Below, piece by piece: positions 16,249 to 25,324 of a stretch of 64,000 nt of DNA. Location of the stretch: positions 2,852,001 to 2,916,000 of the forward strand of contig NZ_LT629770.1 in assembly GCF_900105335.1 (NCBI RefSeq), in the 5' to 3' direction. The notes beneath the pieces were generated by a model. That model was not told where the DNA came from. It saw only the letters and a program-made list of their open reading frames with translations, and made no database searches. Within the stretch, counting starts at the first letter, position 1; each line of letters begins with the position of its first letter. A program made the translations under genes and the position numbers. The DNA is from Microbacterium paraoxydans (GTDB lineage: Bacteria; Actinomycetota; Actinomycetes; Actinomycetales; Microbacteriaceae).

Positions 16249-19200
16249 ATGCCCCGACTGCACTCCGTGGCGGCCGTCACGGCGGCGTGCGCGCTGAGCG
16301 CCGCCGCCCTGATCGCCGCCCCCGTCGCCGCCTCCGGTGCCATCCCTCCCGGCGAGCCCGCGCCGACCGCCGACGCAGGGCTCGTCCTCAACGAGATCGT
16401 CTACGACGATGCGGCGACCGGGCTCGCCGACCAGATCGAGATCTACAACGCGGGCTCGGCGAGCGTCGACCTGACGGGCTGGCGGGTCTCGGACGAGAAG
16501 CGCGACAGCTTCGGCACGGCACCGGCCGGGACGGTGCTCGCGCCGGGCGCGTTCCTCGTCCTGGTGAAGGACGTGGACTTCGCCTTCGGGCTGGGCAAGG
16601 GGGATGAGGTCGTCCTCCACGACCCGGAGGGGGTCGAGGTCGATTCCTACGCCTACGCGAACACCGCGCCGCTGGCGGTCTGGGCGCGCTGCCCCGACGG
16701 GACGGGCGACTGGGCGCATGCCACGGCGGCGACACCGGGCGCGCCCAACGACTGTCAGGTCGCGCCGGTCGCGGGGTCGATCCGCATCAACGAGGTCGAC
16801 TCGCAGCCGGCCGACTGGGTCGAGTTCCACAACCCGGGGACGGAGGCGCTCGATGTCTCCGGGTACGAGATCCGCGACAACTCCGATGACCACCGGTGGC
16901 GCTTCCTGCCGGGCACCACGATCGAACCACAAGCGTTCCTCGTCGTCGATGAGGGCACGATCGGGCTCGTCGACGGCGTGGAGGCGGCGTTCCGCGACCC
17001 GATCGGCATCGGCAGCGCCGACCGCATCCGCCTCTTCGACACCGCGGGCACGCTCGTCGACGATACGCAGCCCTGGGAGGGACACGCCGCCATCGACGGG
17101 GACTTCGCCGCCGCCACGCTCGCGCGCTGCCCGGACGGTACCGGCGCTTTCGTGCTCGCGTACGCGACCCCGGGAGCGGCGAACTCCTGCGTCCTCCCTG
17201 ATGTCGCGATCAACGAGATCGAGTCCAACGGGGACGCGACCGACTGGGTCGAGGTCGTGAACACCGGCAGCACCACGGTCGACCTGTCCGGCTGGACCGT
17301 CATGGACGGCGATCCGGTCGGACACGCCTCGGAGACGACGCCGCTGCCGGCGGGGACGCTGCTGCCTCCGGGCGGATACCGGGTCTTCGATCAGCCCGCC
17401 GACTTCGTCTTCGGACTGGGCAACGGCGACACCGTGACGCTGCGGGACGCGAACGGACTCATGATCGACGAGCACGTCTACTCCGCGCACGCCGACGGCG
17501 TCTGGGCACGCTGCGCCGACGGGACGGGCGCGTTCGTCGACGCGCCCGCAGCGACGAAGGGCCAGCGCAACGCCTGCGGGAACCCGGTGCGGATCAACGA
17601 GGTCGAGTCGGACGGCGGCGCGCCGGACGACTGGATCGAGCTCGTCAACCCGACCGGCGCCTCGCTCGAGATCGGTGGCGTCGTCGTGAAGGACGACGAC
17701 GACGACCACGCCTACACCGTTCCCGTCGGCACGACGATCCCGGCCGGAGGCTTCTTCGTCATCGAGCGTTCGGCCCTCGGCTTCGGGCTGGGCGCGGGCG
17801 ACGCCGTCCGCCTCTTCGACGGTGAGCTGCTCATCGACGAGACCGCCTGGGGCGAGGGCCACGCGGCGACCTCCTGGGGCCGCTGCCCTGACACCACGGG
17901 AGCCTTCGCGGCGACCGCGAAGCCGACGAAGGGCGCGCCGAACGTGTGCGCGGGCGAGGTCGCCGTCGGCACCTGGCCGGGGTCGGCCGAAGTGCGGGTG
18001 CTCGACGACGTGCCGACGTTCCTCGAGGACAGCTCCGGCCTCGACGTGCAGGAGACCGCGGACGGGGCATTCCTCTGGGCCGTGGACAACGGGGAGGGGC
18101 GCATCTGGAAGCTCGAGGCCCACGCGGACGGCTCGGTGGAGAAGGCCGCGGGCTGGGACGAGGGCAAGCGTGTGCGCTTCGCCAAGGACGCCGGGAACCC
18201 GGGCGCCGCAGGGCCGGACACCGAAGGCATTACAGTCGACGGGAGGGGCCTGGTCTACGTGGCGTCCGAGCGCGACAACAGCGCCAAGGGCGTGAACCAG
18301 AACGTGCTGCTGCAGGTCGATCCGGACGCGGCGGCCGGCGATCTCGTGGCGCAGCGGGAATGGGATCTCACGGCGATGCTCCCGGCGGTCGGCGCGAACC
18401 TCGGCATCGAGGCCGTGCAGTGGGTGCCGGACAGTGCGCTGAACGGAAAGCTCTTCGACGACACCACCGGGACCGCCTACGACCCGGCCGTGCATCCGGG
18501 ACACGGCGACGGCCTCTTCTTCGTCGCGGTGGAGGACGACGGGCACGTCTACGCCTTCGCGCTCGCCGCGGACGGCACGGCCACGCTCGTCTCCGAGATC
18601 TCCCCCGGGCTCACCGGTGTCATGGCGCTCGACTGGGATGCCGTCCGCGGCACCCTGTGGGCGGTGTGCGACGACGGCTGCCAGGGCCGCTCCGCCGAGC
18701 TCACCTTGAACGGGACCGCCCGGCCCGGGATCGCTCACTACGCGCGGCCCGCCGGCATGCCCGACATCAACAACGAGGGCTTCGCGACGGCTCCCGCGTC
18801 GCTCGCGGTCGACGGACAGCGTCCGGTGTGGTGGTTCGCCGATGGCTTCGCCTCGGAGGCGCTGCGCACCAGCACGCTGCCGGGCGGCACAGGCGCCGAG
18901 AACCCCGGTGGGGAGAACCCCGGCGGCGAGAACCCTGGTGGGGAGAACCCTGGTGCGGAGAACCCGCCGCTTCCCGGCACGGAGCTCGTGGACGGCAACC
19001 GCCACGGCGTCACCGTCGATCCGGCGGTGGCCGCACCGGGGCAGCGGGTCACCGTCACGGTCGGCGCGGATGCCGCGGGAGCGCGGGCGGAGGTCTGGAT
19101 GTACTCCGTCCCGGTCCGCCTGGCTGCCGGGACGCTTTCGGCGACGGGTGCCCTCACGGTCACCGTTCCGGTGGACGCGCCACTGGGCGCGCACCGCATC

Positions 19201-19374
19201 GCGGTCTACGCGGCGGATGGGACGCTCCTCGGCTGGGCCGACCTGCGCGTCACCGCCGCGGGCGAGGGGCTGGCCGCGACGGGAGCGGACCTGCCGGTGG
19301 CCGCCACCGCGCTCGCGTTGATGCTCCTCACGACCGGGGTCCTCGCGCTGCGCCGTCGGAAGCGCACCGCCTGA
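16249..19374 (+). CDS. wall-anchored lamin-tail / phytase-like beta-propeller protein
   Basis: A 1041-residue exported protein. A signal peptide (cleavage near APVAASG, residue about 25-30) is followed by four consecutive lamin-tail domains, each starting with an INE motif (LVLNEIVYD, IRINEVDSQ, VAINEIESN, VRINEVESD) and ending with a Cys pair in a W-x-RC-x-D-x-TG segment. From about residue 585 to 885 there is a propeller-like domain (SGLDVQETADGAFLWAVDN, GPDTEGITVDGRGLVYVASE, NNEGFAT) matching the esterase-like/phytase-like family. A short (GGENP)n linker and an Ig-like module lead to LAATG, a membrane helix and RRRKR, a sortase (class E type) anchor. ATG with AGGAG at 16239. No sortase gene is in the window. 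Confidence 0.85.
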   Translation: MPRLHSVAAVTAACALSAAALIAAPVAASGAIPPGEPAPTADAGLVLNEIVYDDAATGLADQIEIYNAGSASVDLTGWRVSDEKRDSFGTAPAGTVLAPGAFLVLVKDVDFAFGLGKGDEVVLHDPEGVEVDSYAYANTAPLAVWARCPDGTGDWAHATAATPGAPNDCQVAPVAGSIRINEVDSQPADWVEFHNPGTEALDVSGYEIRDNSDDHRWRFLPGTTIEPQAFLVVDEGTIGLVDGVEAAFRDPIGIGSADRIRLFDTAGTLVDDTQPWEGHAAIDGDFAAATLARCPDGTGAFVLAYATPGAANSCVLPDVAINEIESNGDATDWVEVVNTGSTTVDLSGWTVMDGDPVGHASETTPLPAGTLLPPGGYRVFDQPADFVFGLGNGDTVTLRDANGLMIDEHVYSAHADGVWARCADGTGAFVDAPAATKGQRNACGNPVRINEVESDGGAPDDWIELVNPTGASLEIGGVVVKDDDDDHAYTVPVGTTIPAGGFFVIERSALGFGLGAGDAVRLFDGELLIDETAWGEGHAATSWGRCPDTTGAFAATAKPTKGAPNVCAGEVAVGTWPGSAEVRVLDDVPTFLEDSSGLDVQETADGAFLWAVDNGEGRIWKLEAHADGSVEKAAGWDEGKRVRFAKDAGNPGAAGPDTEGITVDGRGLVYVASERDNSAKGVNQNVLLQVDPDAAAGDLVAQREWDLTAMLPAVGANLGIEAVQWVPDSALNGKLFDDTTGTAYDPAVHPGHGDGLFFVAVEDDGHVYAFALAADGTATLVSEISPGLTGVMALDWDAVRGTLWAVCDDGCQGRSAELTLNGTARPGIAHYARPAGMPDINNEGFATAPASLAVDGQRPVWWFADGFASEALRTSTLPGGTGAENPGGENPGGENPGGENPGAENPPLPGTELVDGNRHGVTVDPAVAAPGQRVTVTVGADAAGARAEVWMYSVPVRLAAGTLSATGALTVTVPVDAPLGAHRIAVYAADGTLLGWADLRVTAAGEGLAATGADLPVAATALALMLLTTGVLALRRRKRTA
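18898..18966 (+). repeat. 15-bp tandem repeats coding a GGENP linker
   Basis: Four to five imperfect copies of a 15-bp unit (GAGAACCC[CT]GG[TC]G[GC]G) encode a Gly-Glu-Asn-Pro-rich spacer between the propeller and the Ig-like domain of the wall-anchored protein. Confidence 0.75.
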
Positions 19375-19377
19375 CCG

Positions 19378-19413
19378 GGGGAGGGGTGCGGGCGGTCGCC
19401 TGCATCCCTCCCC
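19378..19413 (+). terminator. terminator-like hairpin
   Basis: A 12-bp stem (GGGGAGGGGTGC / GCATCCCTCCCC, one G-U pair) with a 12-nt loop starts 3 bp after the stop of the wall-anchored protein. Confidence 0.6.
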
Positions 19414-19443
19414 GACGCGGACCGCGATGTCGGTGCCGCCGCC

Positions 19444-19449
19444 TAGACT
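19444..19449 (+). promoter_or_regulatory. -10 box close to the helicase start
   Basis: TAGACT with 9 bp before the ATG at 19459; transcription would leave a leader of only two or three bases. Confidence 0.5.
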
Positions 19450-19458
19450 CGAGAGGTC

Positions 19459-21912
19459 ATGACCGAAGCCCCTCTCATCGTCCCCGGTTCCGTCGGCCCG
19501 CAGTCCTCCGGCGCCCCCGCGCAGGACGACCTCCTCGCCGGCCTCAACCCCCAGCAGCTCGAGGCCGTCACGTATCGCGGCCCCGCCCTGCTCATCGTCG
19601 CCGGCGCCGGCTCGGGCAAGACGAGCGTGCTCACGCGTCGCATCGCCTCGCTCCTGCGCAGCCGCGAGGCGTGGCCGAGCCAGATCCTCGCCATCACCTT
19701 CACCAACAAGGCCGCCGGCGAGATGCGCGAGCGCGTCGAAGGGCTCATCGGGGACGCCGCGCGCGGCATGTGGATCTCCACGTTCCACTCCGCGTGCGTG
19801 CGCATCCTCCGCCGCGAGGCGCAGCAGTTCGGGTTCACCAAGAACTTCACCATCTACGACTCCGGAGACTCCCGCGCCCTCCTCAAGCGGCTGGTCAAGG
19901 AGCACGAGGCCGACGCCTACGGGCTCACCCCGGCGGCGGTCCAGGGGCGCATCTCCAAGCTCAAGAACGAGCTCTCCGATGCCGAGTCCTACGCGCGACA
20001 GGCCAACATGAGCGACCCGGCCGAGCGCGTCTTCGTCGAGGTCTTCGCCGACTACCAGCGGCAGCTCCAGAAGGCCAACGCCTTCGACTTCGACGACCTC
20101 ATCGGGCAGACGGTCTACCTGTTCCGGGCGTTCCCGCAGGTCGCCGACACCTACCGCCGCCGCTTCCGGCACATCCTCGTCGACGAGTACCAGGACACCA
20201 ACCACGCGCAGTACGCGCTCATCCACGAGCTCACCCGTCCGGTGTCCGGCGTCGGCTCGACACCGGAGCCGTATGCCGCCAACGGCATGATGATCTTCGA
20301 GCCCGACCCCGAGCCCGCGCCGGGAGCCGGTGAGGCCGGAGCGTCGCTGACGGTGGTCGGCGACTCGGATCAGTCGATCTACGCCTTCCGCGGCGCGGAC
20401 ATCCGCAACATCAGCGAGTTCGAGCGCGATTTCCCGGGCGCGAAGGTCGTGCTCCTGGAGCAGAACTACCGCTCGACGCAGAACATCCTCTCCGCGGCGA
20501 ACGCCGTCATCGGCAACAACTTCGACCGCAAGGACAAGAAGCTCTGGAGCGACCGCGGCGAGGGCGACAGGATCATCGGCTTCACCGGCTATTCGCAGCA
20601 CGACGAGGCCCAGTTCGTCGCCGACGAGATCGAGGCCCTGCACCGCAAGGGCATGCCGTACTCGGAGATGGCCGTCTTCTACCGCACGAACTCGCAGTCC
20701 CGCGCGCTCGAGGAGATCTTCATCCGCTCGGCCGTGCCGTACAAGATCATGGGCGGCACGAAGTTCTACGAGCGCGCCGAGATCAAGGACGCCTTGGCCT
20801 ACCTCGTGGCGGTCGCGAACCCCGCCGACGAGATGGCGGTGCGCCGTATCCTCAACAAGCCGCGGCGCGGCATCGGCGACGTCACCGAGACCGCCATCGC
20901 CCGTTTCGCTGAGGAGCACGGGATCTCCTTCCGCGATGCCCTGTCGCTGCCCGGTCAGCTCGGCGTCGGCCCGAAGATCCAGGCCGCCATCGCCCAGCTC
21001 GACGCCGTGCTCGCCGAGGCGACGGCGATCATGCTCCCGCCGACGGGGGAGGTGCCGCCGCCCACCTCCGTGGCGGACGGGCTCAGCCTGCTGCTCTCCA
21101 AGAGCGGCTATCTCGACGCGCTGCGTGCCAGCCGCGACCCGCAGGACGAGGCCCGCGTGGAGAACCTCGACGAGTTCGTGGCCGTGACCCGCGACTTCGC
21201 GCGCAACAACCCCGAGGGCACCATCACCGACTTCCTCACCGAGGTCGCGCTGGTCTCCGATGCGGACGACCTCGACGACGAGTCCGGGTCGGTCTCACTC
21301 ATGACGATGCACACCGCCAAGGGACTCGAGTACGACGCCGTCTTCGTCACCGGCGTCGAGGAGGACCTCATCCCGCACCGCATCTCGGCGGGAGAGCCCG
21401 GGGGCCCGCAGGAGGAGCGGCGCCTGTTCTACGTGGGCATCACCCGCGCCCGCAAGCGCCTGCACCTGTCCCTGGCGATGACCCGCGCGCAGTTCGGCGA
21501 GGTGACGGTCGCCATGCCCAGCCGGTTCCTGCAGGAGATCCCGGCCTCCCTCATCGACTGGCGGCAGTCCCCGGGCGACGTGAACTCCCGCGGGGGCATG
21601 CAGTCGCGTGCGTTGAACGCCCGTCGCTCCGGCGGGTCCGGCGACCGCTTCGGCGTGAAGGCCCTGCCCCGCGACTCCCTCAAGCCGCTCTCGACGGCGA
21701 TGGACAAGATCCCCAACCGCGTCACCGCCAAGATGCGCGACAACGGCGACCTCGAACTCGCCGCCGGAGACCGCATCCGCCACGACGACTTCGGCGAGGG
21801 GCGGGTCGACGCCGTCACCGGCGAAGGCGCCAAGCGCATCGCCCATGTCCGGTTCGACACGGCAGGGCAGAAGAAGCTGCTCATCAAGGTCGCCCCGATC
21901 CAGAAGCTCTGA
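19459..21912 (+). CDS. pcrA: UvrD/PcrA-type superfamily 1 DNA helicase
   Basis: An 817-residue 3'-5' DNA helicase for nucleotide excision repair and removal of roadblocks. Motifs in order: Q motif (LNPQQLEAV), Walker A (GAGSGKTSVLT), Ia (ITFTNKAAGEM), II (VDEYQDTN), III (GDSDQSIYAFRGAD), IV (LEQNYRS), V (MTMHTAKGLEYDAVFV) and VI (FYVGITRARKRLH). The C-terminal 60 residues (GDRIRHDDFGEGRVDAVTGEGA) form the Tudor-like RNA polymerase-binding domain of PcrA. A 40-residue insert after VDEYQDTN (around residues 260-300; SGVGSTPEP, PDPEPAPG) is typical of actinobacterial UvrD1. No LexA-like box is visible upstream. Confidence 0.95.
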   Translation: MTEAPLIVPGSVGPQSSGAPAQDDLLAGLNPQQLEAVTYRGPALLIVAGAGSGKTSVLTRRIASLLRSREAWPSQILAITFTNKAAGEMRERVEGLIGDAARGMWISTFHSACVRILRREAQQFGFTKNFTIYDSGDSRALLKRLVKEHEADAYGLTPAAVQGRISKLKNELSDAESYARQANMSDPAERVFVEVFADYQRQLQKANAFDFDDLIGQTVYLFRAFPQVADTYRRRFRHILVDEYQDTNHAQYALIHELTRPVSGVGSTPEPYAANGMMIFEPDPEPAPGAGEAGASLTVVGDSDQSIYAFRGADIRNISEFERDFPGAKVVLLEQNYRSTQNILSAANAVIGNNFDRKDKKLWSDRGEGDRIIGFTGYSQHDEAQFVADEIEALHRKGMPYSEMAVFYRTNSQSRALEEIFIRSAVPYKIMGGTKFYERAEIKDALAYLVAVANPADEMAVRRILNKPRRGIGDVTETAIARFAEEHGISFRDALSLPGQLGVGPKIQAAIAQLDAVLAEATAIMLPPTGEVPPPTSVADGLSLLLSKSGYLDALRASRDPQDEARVENLDEFVAVTRDFARNNPEGTITDFLTEVALVSDADDLDDESGSVSLMTMHTAKGLEYDAVFVTGVEEDLIPHRISAGEPGGPQEERRLFYVGITRARKRLHLSLAMTRAQFGEVTVAMPSRFLQEIPASLIDWRQSPGDVNSRGGMQSRALNARRSGGSGDRFGVKALPRDSLKPLSTAMDKIPNRVTAKMRDNGDLELAAGDRIRHDDFGEGRVDAVTGEGAKRIAHVRFDTAGQKKLLIKVAPIQKL

Positions 21913-21943
21913 CGTCGCGGCGGAGAGGGCGGGGAGACACGGT

Positions 21944-21949
21944 TAGGCT
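21944..21949 (+). promoter_or_regulatory. -10 box of a leaderless promoter (SseB-like gene)
   Basis: TAGGCT with 7 bp before the ATG at 21957 and no ribosome site. Confidence 0.55.
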
Positions 21950-21956
21950 GGCTCCC

Positions 21957-23096
21957 ATGGCCCTCTTCTCCCGCCGCAAGAAGTCCGGCGACGACGCCGT
22001 CGCTCCCGCCCCCACCGCCGCTCCGGCCACCGAGAGCGAGGAGGACGCGAGCACGGCGACCGAGGAGTCGGAGGCGTCGACGGCCGAGGCATCGCCCACC
22101 GTCGGCATCTCGGTACAGGCGTTCCGCGGTGTCGGCGCCGAAGCCGGGCCCGAGGTCGCGCTTCCCGATCCGGAGGCCGCGGCGGCAGCCGCAGCGCCCG
22201 CTGCCGCGCCGACGCCGCCGAGCCCCACCGCGGAGCCCGCGGCACCGGCGGCCGAGCGGAAGCTCCCGCTCGCTCCCGCGCTCCCGCCCGAGCAGACCGA
22301 GACCGTGGCCGGCATGAAGGACAACGTCCTCCTGCGCGAGTCCCTGGCGCAGATCGAGGCAGGGGCCTCGAACGAGCAGCTCCTCGGGGTGCTCCGCCAG
22401 GCTCTCCAGGGGCACCTCTACATCCGCGTGAACGGCGATGCCCGCGCGCAGATCAGCGAGGGCAAGCCGCTGGCCGTCGCCGTGGTCCGCGACGGGGAGC
22501 GCCAGTTCATGCTGGCGTTCAGCTCGGCGGCCGCCGTCCGGGATTCCGTGCAGCTGGAAGCCGATCCGTCCGCGACCTCCGCTGTCGCCCAGCCGACGAC
22601 CTCGGTCATGCAGCAGGTCGTCTCCGGCGACTTCGCGGGTCTCATCATCGACAACGCGTCCGCGCCGCACCGTGTGGTGTTCCCCACCGAGCTCCTGCAG
22701 AAGACGCTCGAGCAGGCCGACGTCGACATGACCGTGAAGTCCCTGCTCGCGGCGCCGCGGGAGCAGGATTCGCCCGCCAAGGTGGGCGAGGCTCTCGCCA
22801 CGACGCGCATGTGGGTGGCCGTGAACGACGGATCCGGCACCGGGCAGGTCGGCATCGCCGAGGCGCAGACCGCCGACGGCCGCCGCTTCCTCCAGCTCTT
22901 CTCGCACCCGCTGGAGGTCATCGCGCTCGGCCGGGGCGACCGCCCGCTGCCGTTCGAGCCGGACCAGCTCGCGAAGGTGCTGTCGAGCCACTCCGAGATG
23001 GCCGGCGTCATCATCGACTCCGCAGGGCCCTCCATGGTGGTGGAGCGCGACGCCCTCGCGCCGGTGCTCGTGCGCGCGGTGCGGATCGAGGACTGA
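21957..23096 (+). CDS. SseB-domain-like protein with Ala/Pro/Glu-rich N-terminus
   Basis: A 379-residue cytoplasmic protein of unknown role. Residues 1-110 are low-complexity (Ala, Pro, Glu, Thr; probably disordered). The rest contains two SseB-like modules, the first with NEQLLGVLRQALQGHLYIRV, LAVAVVRDGERQFMLAFSSAAAVRD and GLIIDNAS, the second with MWVAVNDGSGTGQVGIAEAQTADGRRFLQLFSHPLE and GVIIDSAGPS. In enterobacteria SseB denotes a secretion chaperone annotation, but in actinobacteria the domain is widespread and uncharacterised, so no transfer of function is justified. Likely leaderless. Confidence 0.7.
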   Translation: MALFSRRKKSGDDAVAPAPTAAPATESEEDASTATEESEASTAEASPTVGISVQAFRGVGAEAGPEVALPDPEAAAAAAAPAAAPTPPSPTAEPAAPAAERKLPLAPALPPEQTETVAGMKDNVLLRESLAQIEAGASNEQLLGVLRQALQGHLYIRVNGDARAQISEGKPLAVAVVRDGERQFMLAFSSAAAVRDSVQLEADPSATSAVAQPTTSVMQQVVSGDFAGLIIDNASAPHRVVFPTELLQKTLEQADVDMTVKSLLAAPREQDSPAKVGEALATTRMWVAVNDGSGTGQVGIAEAQTADGRRFLQLFSHPLEVIALGRGDRPLPFEPDQLAKVLSSHSEMAGVIIDSAGPSMVVERDALAPVLVRAVRIED

Positions 23097-23147
23097 CGGC
23101 GCGCGCACCGGGATCTGCCGGGGGTTCCGCGGGTCGTGACCGCCCCC

Positions 23148-23153
23148 TAGGGT
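23148..23153 (+). promoter_or_regulatory. -10 box of a leaderless promoter (LigD-type polymerase)
   Basis: TAGGGT with exactly 6 bp before the ATG at 23160. Confidence 0.55.
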
Positions 23154-23159
23154 CGGAGC

Positions 23160-24230
23160 ATGGCCTCTGAACGCGTGACCCTGACCGTCGCCGACACCGA
23201 CGGAGAGCGTGAGGTCGCGCTCTCCAGTCCGAACCGGGTCGTCTGGCCTGACCTCGGCATCACCAAAGCCGAGCTCGCCGAGTACGTGCAGCTCGTGTCG
23301 GTGCCGTTCCTCGCGGCGAACGGCAACCGGCCGGTGTCGCTGGAGCGCTTCCGGGACGGCGTGGGGACCGCCGGAGGACCGCGGCCGGAGGGCTTCTTCT
23401 CGAAGAACCCGCCCAAGGGCACTCCGGACTTCGTCGACGCCGTCACGGTCACGTACAACAGCGGCCGCCGTCATCCTCAGATCGTCCTGAACCGCACCAG
23501 CGCGATCGTGTGGGCGGTGCAGATGAACACCATCGTCTTCCATCCCTGGGCGTCGTTGGCGACCGATTCCGACAACCCCGTCGAGCTGCGGATCGACCTC
23601 GACCCGCAGCCGGGCACCGGCTTCGCCGAGGCGGTCCCCGCCGCCCACGCTCTGCGGGAGGTGTTGCGGGAGGCCGGCCTGGAGGCGTTCGCGAAGACGA
23701 GCGGCAACCGGGGACTGCACGTCTTCGCCCCGATCGAGCCCACCCACGAGTTCCTCGACGTGCGGCATGCCGTGATCGCCGCCGGCCGCGAGCTCGAGCG
23801 CCGGATGCCGGACCGGGTCACGACGAACTGGTGGAAGGAGGAGCGCGGCGAGCGCCTCTTCGTCGACTTCAATCAGGCCAACCGCGACCGCACGATGGCC
23901 GGCGCGTACAGTCCGCGTGCCCTCCCCGGTGCGACCGTCGCGACGCCCGTGCACTGGGAGGAGCTCGACGATCTCGACCCGCGCGCCTTCACCGTGCGCA
24001 GCATCCCGCAGCGGCTGGCGGACGTCGGCGACCCGTGGGCCGACATGCAGGCGAGGCCCGGGCGCATCGACACGCTCCTGGAGTGGTGGGAGCGCGACAC
24101 GGCGAACGGCCTCGGGGAGCTGCCCTTCCCGCCGGAGTTCCCGAAGATGCCGGGCGAGCCGCCGCGCGTGCAGCCGAGCAAGAAGAACGCCGCGAACTGG
24201 GACGCCGACGGCAACCCCGTCGACGACTGA
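23160..24230 (+). CDS. LigD-type DNA polymerase/primase domain protein
   Basis: A 356-residue archaeo-eukaryotic primase-like polymerase of the LigD PolDom family, which fills or extends ends in bacterial non-homologous end joining. Seen: LSSPNRVVWPDLGITKAEL at the N-terminus, GFFSKNPPKGTP, the catalytic DLDP (residue about 145; metal-binding Asp pair), KTSGNRGLHVFAPI with the conserved His, and NQANRDRTMAGAYSPRALPGATVATPVHWEEL. It stands alone, without ligase or nuclease domains, and ends 8 bp from a convergent ATP-dependent ligase. No ku gene is in the window, so participation in NHEJ is inference. Confidence 0.9.
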   Translation: MASERVTLTVADTDGEREVALSSPNRVVWPDLGITKAELAEYVQLVSVPFLAANGNRPVSLERFRDGVGTAGGPRPEGFFSKNPPKGTPDFVDAVTVTYNSGRRHPQIVLNRTSAIVWAVQMNTIVFHPWASLATDSDNPVELRIDLDPQPGTGFAEAVPAAHALREVLREAGLEAFAKTSGNRGLHVFAPIEPTHEFLDVRHAVIAAGRELERRMPDRVTTNWWKEERGERLFVDFNQANRDRTMAGAYSPRALPGATVATPVHWEELDDLDPRAFTVRSIPQRLADVGDPWADMQARPGRIDTLLEWWERDTANGLGELPFPPEFPKMPGEPPRVQPSKKNAANWDADGNPVDD

Positions 24231-24237
24231 GCCGGGC

Positions 24238-25281
24238 TCAGCTCAGGACGTCGGCGAGGTCGTAGCCCTCGACGGTGTCGAGCTGGTCGTACGTGCAGGA
24301 GCGGGCGTCGCGGTCCGGCCGCCACCGCTCGAACTGCACGGTGTGACGGAAGCGGGCGCCCTCGAGCTGGTCGTACCGCACCTCCAGCACCCGCTCGGGA
24401 CGCAGCCGCACGAACGACACGTCCTTCGACCCGCTGAACCGCGACCGCTCACCCTCACCCGTCACGGCGGCGCCGTCCTCGTCGCGCTCGACCAGCGGAG
24501 CGAGCTCCTCCACGAGCTGCTTCCGCTTCGCGTCGCTCCACGCCGCGACGCCGCCGACCTGGCGCAGAGTCCCCTCGGCGTCGTAGAGCCCGACGAGCAG
24601 CGAGCCGACCCCGGTGCCGGACTTGTGGATGCGGTAACCGAGGGCGACGACGTCGGCGGTCCGCGCATGCTTGATCTTGAAGAGGGTGCGCTTCCCCGGT
24701 GCATACGGCTGGGCCAGCGGCTTGGCCACGACGCCGTCCAGCCCCGCGCCCTCGAACTCCTGGAGCCAGCGGACGGCGGCATCCCGATCGCGAGTGGTCC
24801 TCGTCAGGTGCAGCGGGTGCTCCACGGACTCCATGAGCGTCTCCAACCGGGCCCGCCGCGTCTCGAACGACTGGTCGCGCAGGTCGTCCTCGCCGGACGC
24901 GAGCAGGTCGAACGCGATGAACAGGGCCGGGGTCTCGACGGCGAGCTTCGCGACCCGGGAGGCGGCCGGGTGGATGCGCTGGCTGAGGGCCTCCCAGTCC
25001 AGACGCTGCGCGCCGTGCGGACCCGTGGCCACGACGATCTCGCCGTCGAGGAGGCAGGGCACCGGCAGCAGCTGCGGGATCGCGTCGACGAGCTCAGGGA
25101 AGTAGCGCGTGAGGGGCTTCGCGCCGCGAGACCCGATCTCGACCGTCTCGCCGTCCCAGGCGATGAGCCCGCGGAATCCGTCCCACTTCGGCTCGTAGAG
25201 GAGCCCGCCCGGTGTCTTGTCGGGGTCGGGCACTGTCGCGACGGCCTTGGCGAGCATGGGGGCCGGGATCTCGTAGCGCAT
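24238..25281 (-). CDS. ATP-dependent DNA ligase (LigC-like)
   Basis: A 347-residue ATP-dependent DNA ligase with the adenylation Lys in YEPKWDGFRG (about residue 31), motif III (LLDGEIV, then FIAFDLL), motif IV (LDGVVAKP), motif V (TLFKIKHARTADVV) and an OB-fold to the C-terminus (SLLVGLYDAEGTL, RFRHTVQFERWRPD). The size and absence of polymerase or nuclease domains fit LigC-type ligases. It converges on the LigD-type polymerase. ATG 25281 is chosen because MRYEIPAPMLA is the family-like start and a CAGGAT box lies 6 bp upstream. It is 43 bp downstream of the oxidoreductase gene. Confidence 0.92.
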   Translation of the reverse strand: MRYEIPAPMLAKAVATVPDPDKTPGGLLYEPKWDGFRGLIAWDGETVEIGSRGAKPLTRYFPELVDAIPQLLPVPCLLDGEIVVATGPHGAQRLDWEALSQRIHPAASRVAKLAVETPALFIAFDLLASGEDDLRDQSFETRRARLETLMESVEHPLHLTRTTRDRDAAVRWLQEFEGAGLDGVVAKPLAQPYAPGKRTLFKIKHARTADVVALGYRIHKSGTGVGSLLVGLYDAEGTLRQVGGVAAWSDAKRKQLVEELAPLVERDEDGAAVTGEGERSRFSGSKDVSFVRLRPERVLEVRYDQLEGARFRHTVQFERWRPDRDARSCTYDQLDTVEGYDLADVLS

Positions 25282-25287
25282 GCACCC

Positions 25288-25293
25288 ATCCTG
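25288..25293 (-). promoter_or_regulatory. variant -10 box of a leaderless promoter (ligase)
   Basis: On the minus strand CAGGAT is followed by 6 bp and the ATG at 25281. It is a C-for-T variant of the common TANNNT box. Confidence 0.4.
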
Positions 25294-25324
25294 GACCGGA
25301 CGGCGAGCGGGGGAAAGAGCCGGG

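Noticed and set aside
15886-20919. 1677-codon open frame on the minus strand across the permease, wall-protein and helicase genes
   Set aside because: It spans three well-supported plus-strand genes, terminators and promoters; the translation is low-complexity Arg/Val/Asp/Gly without motifs.
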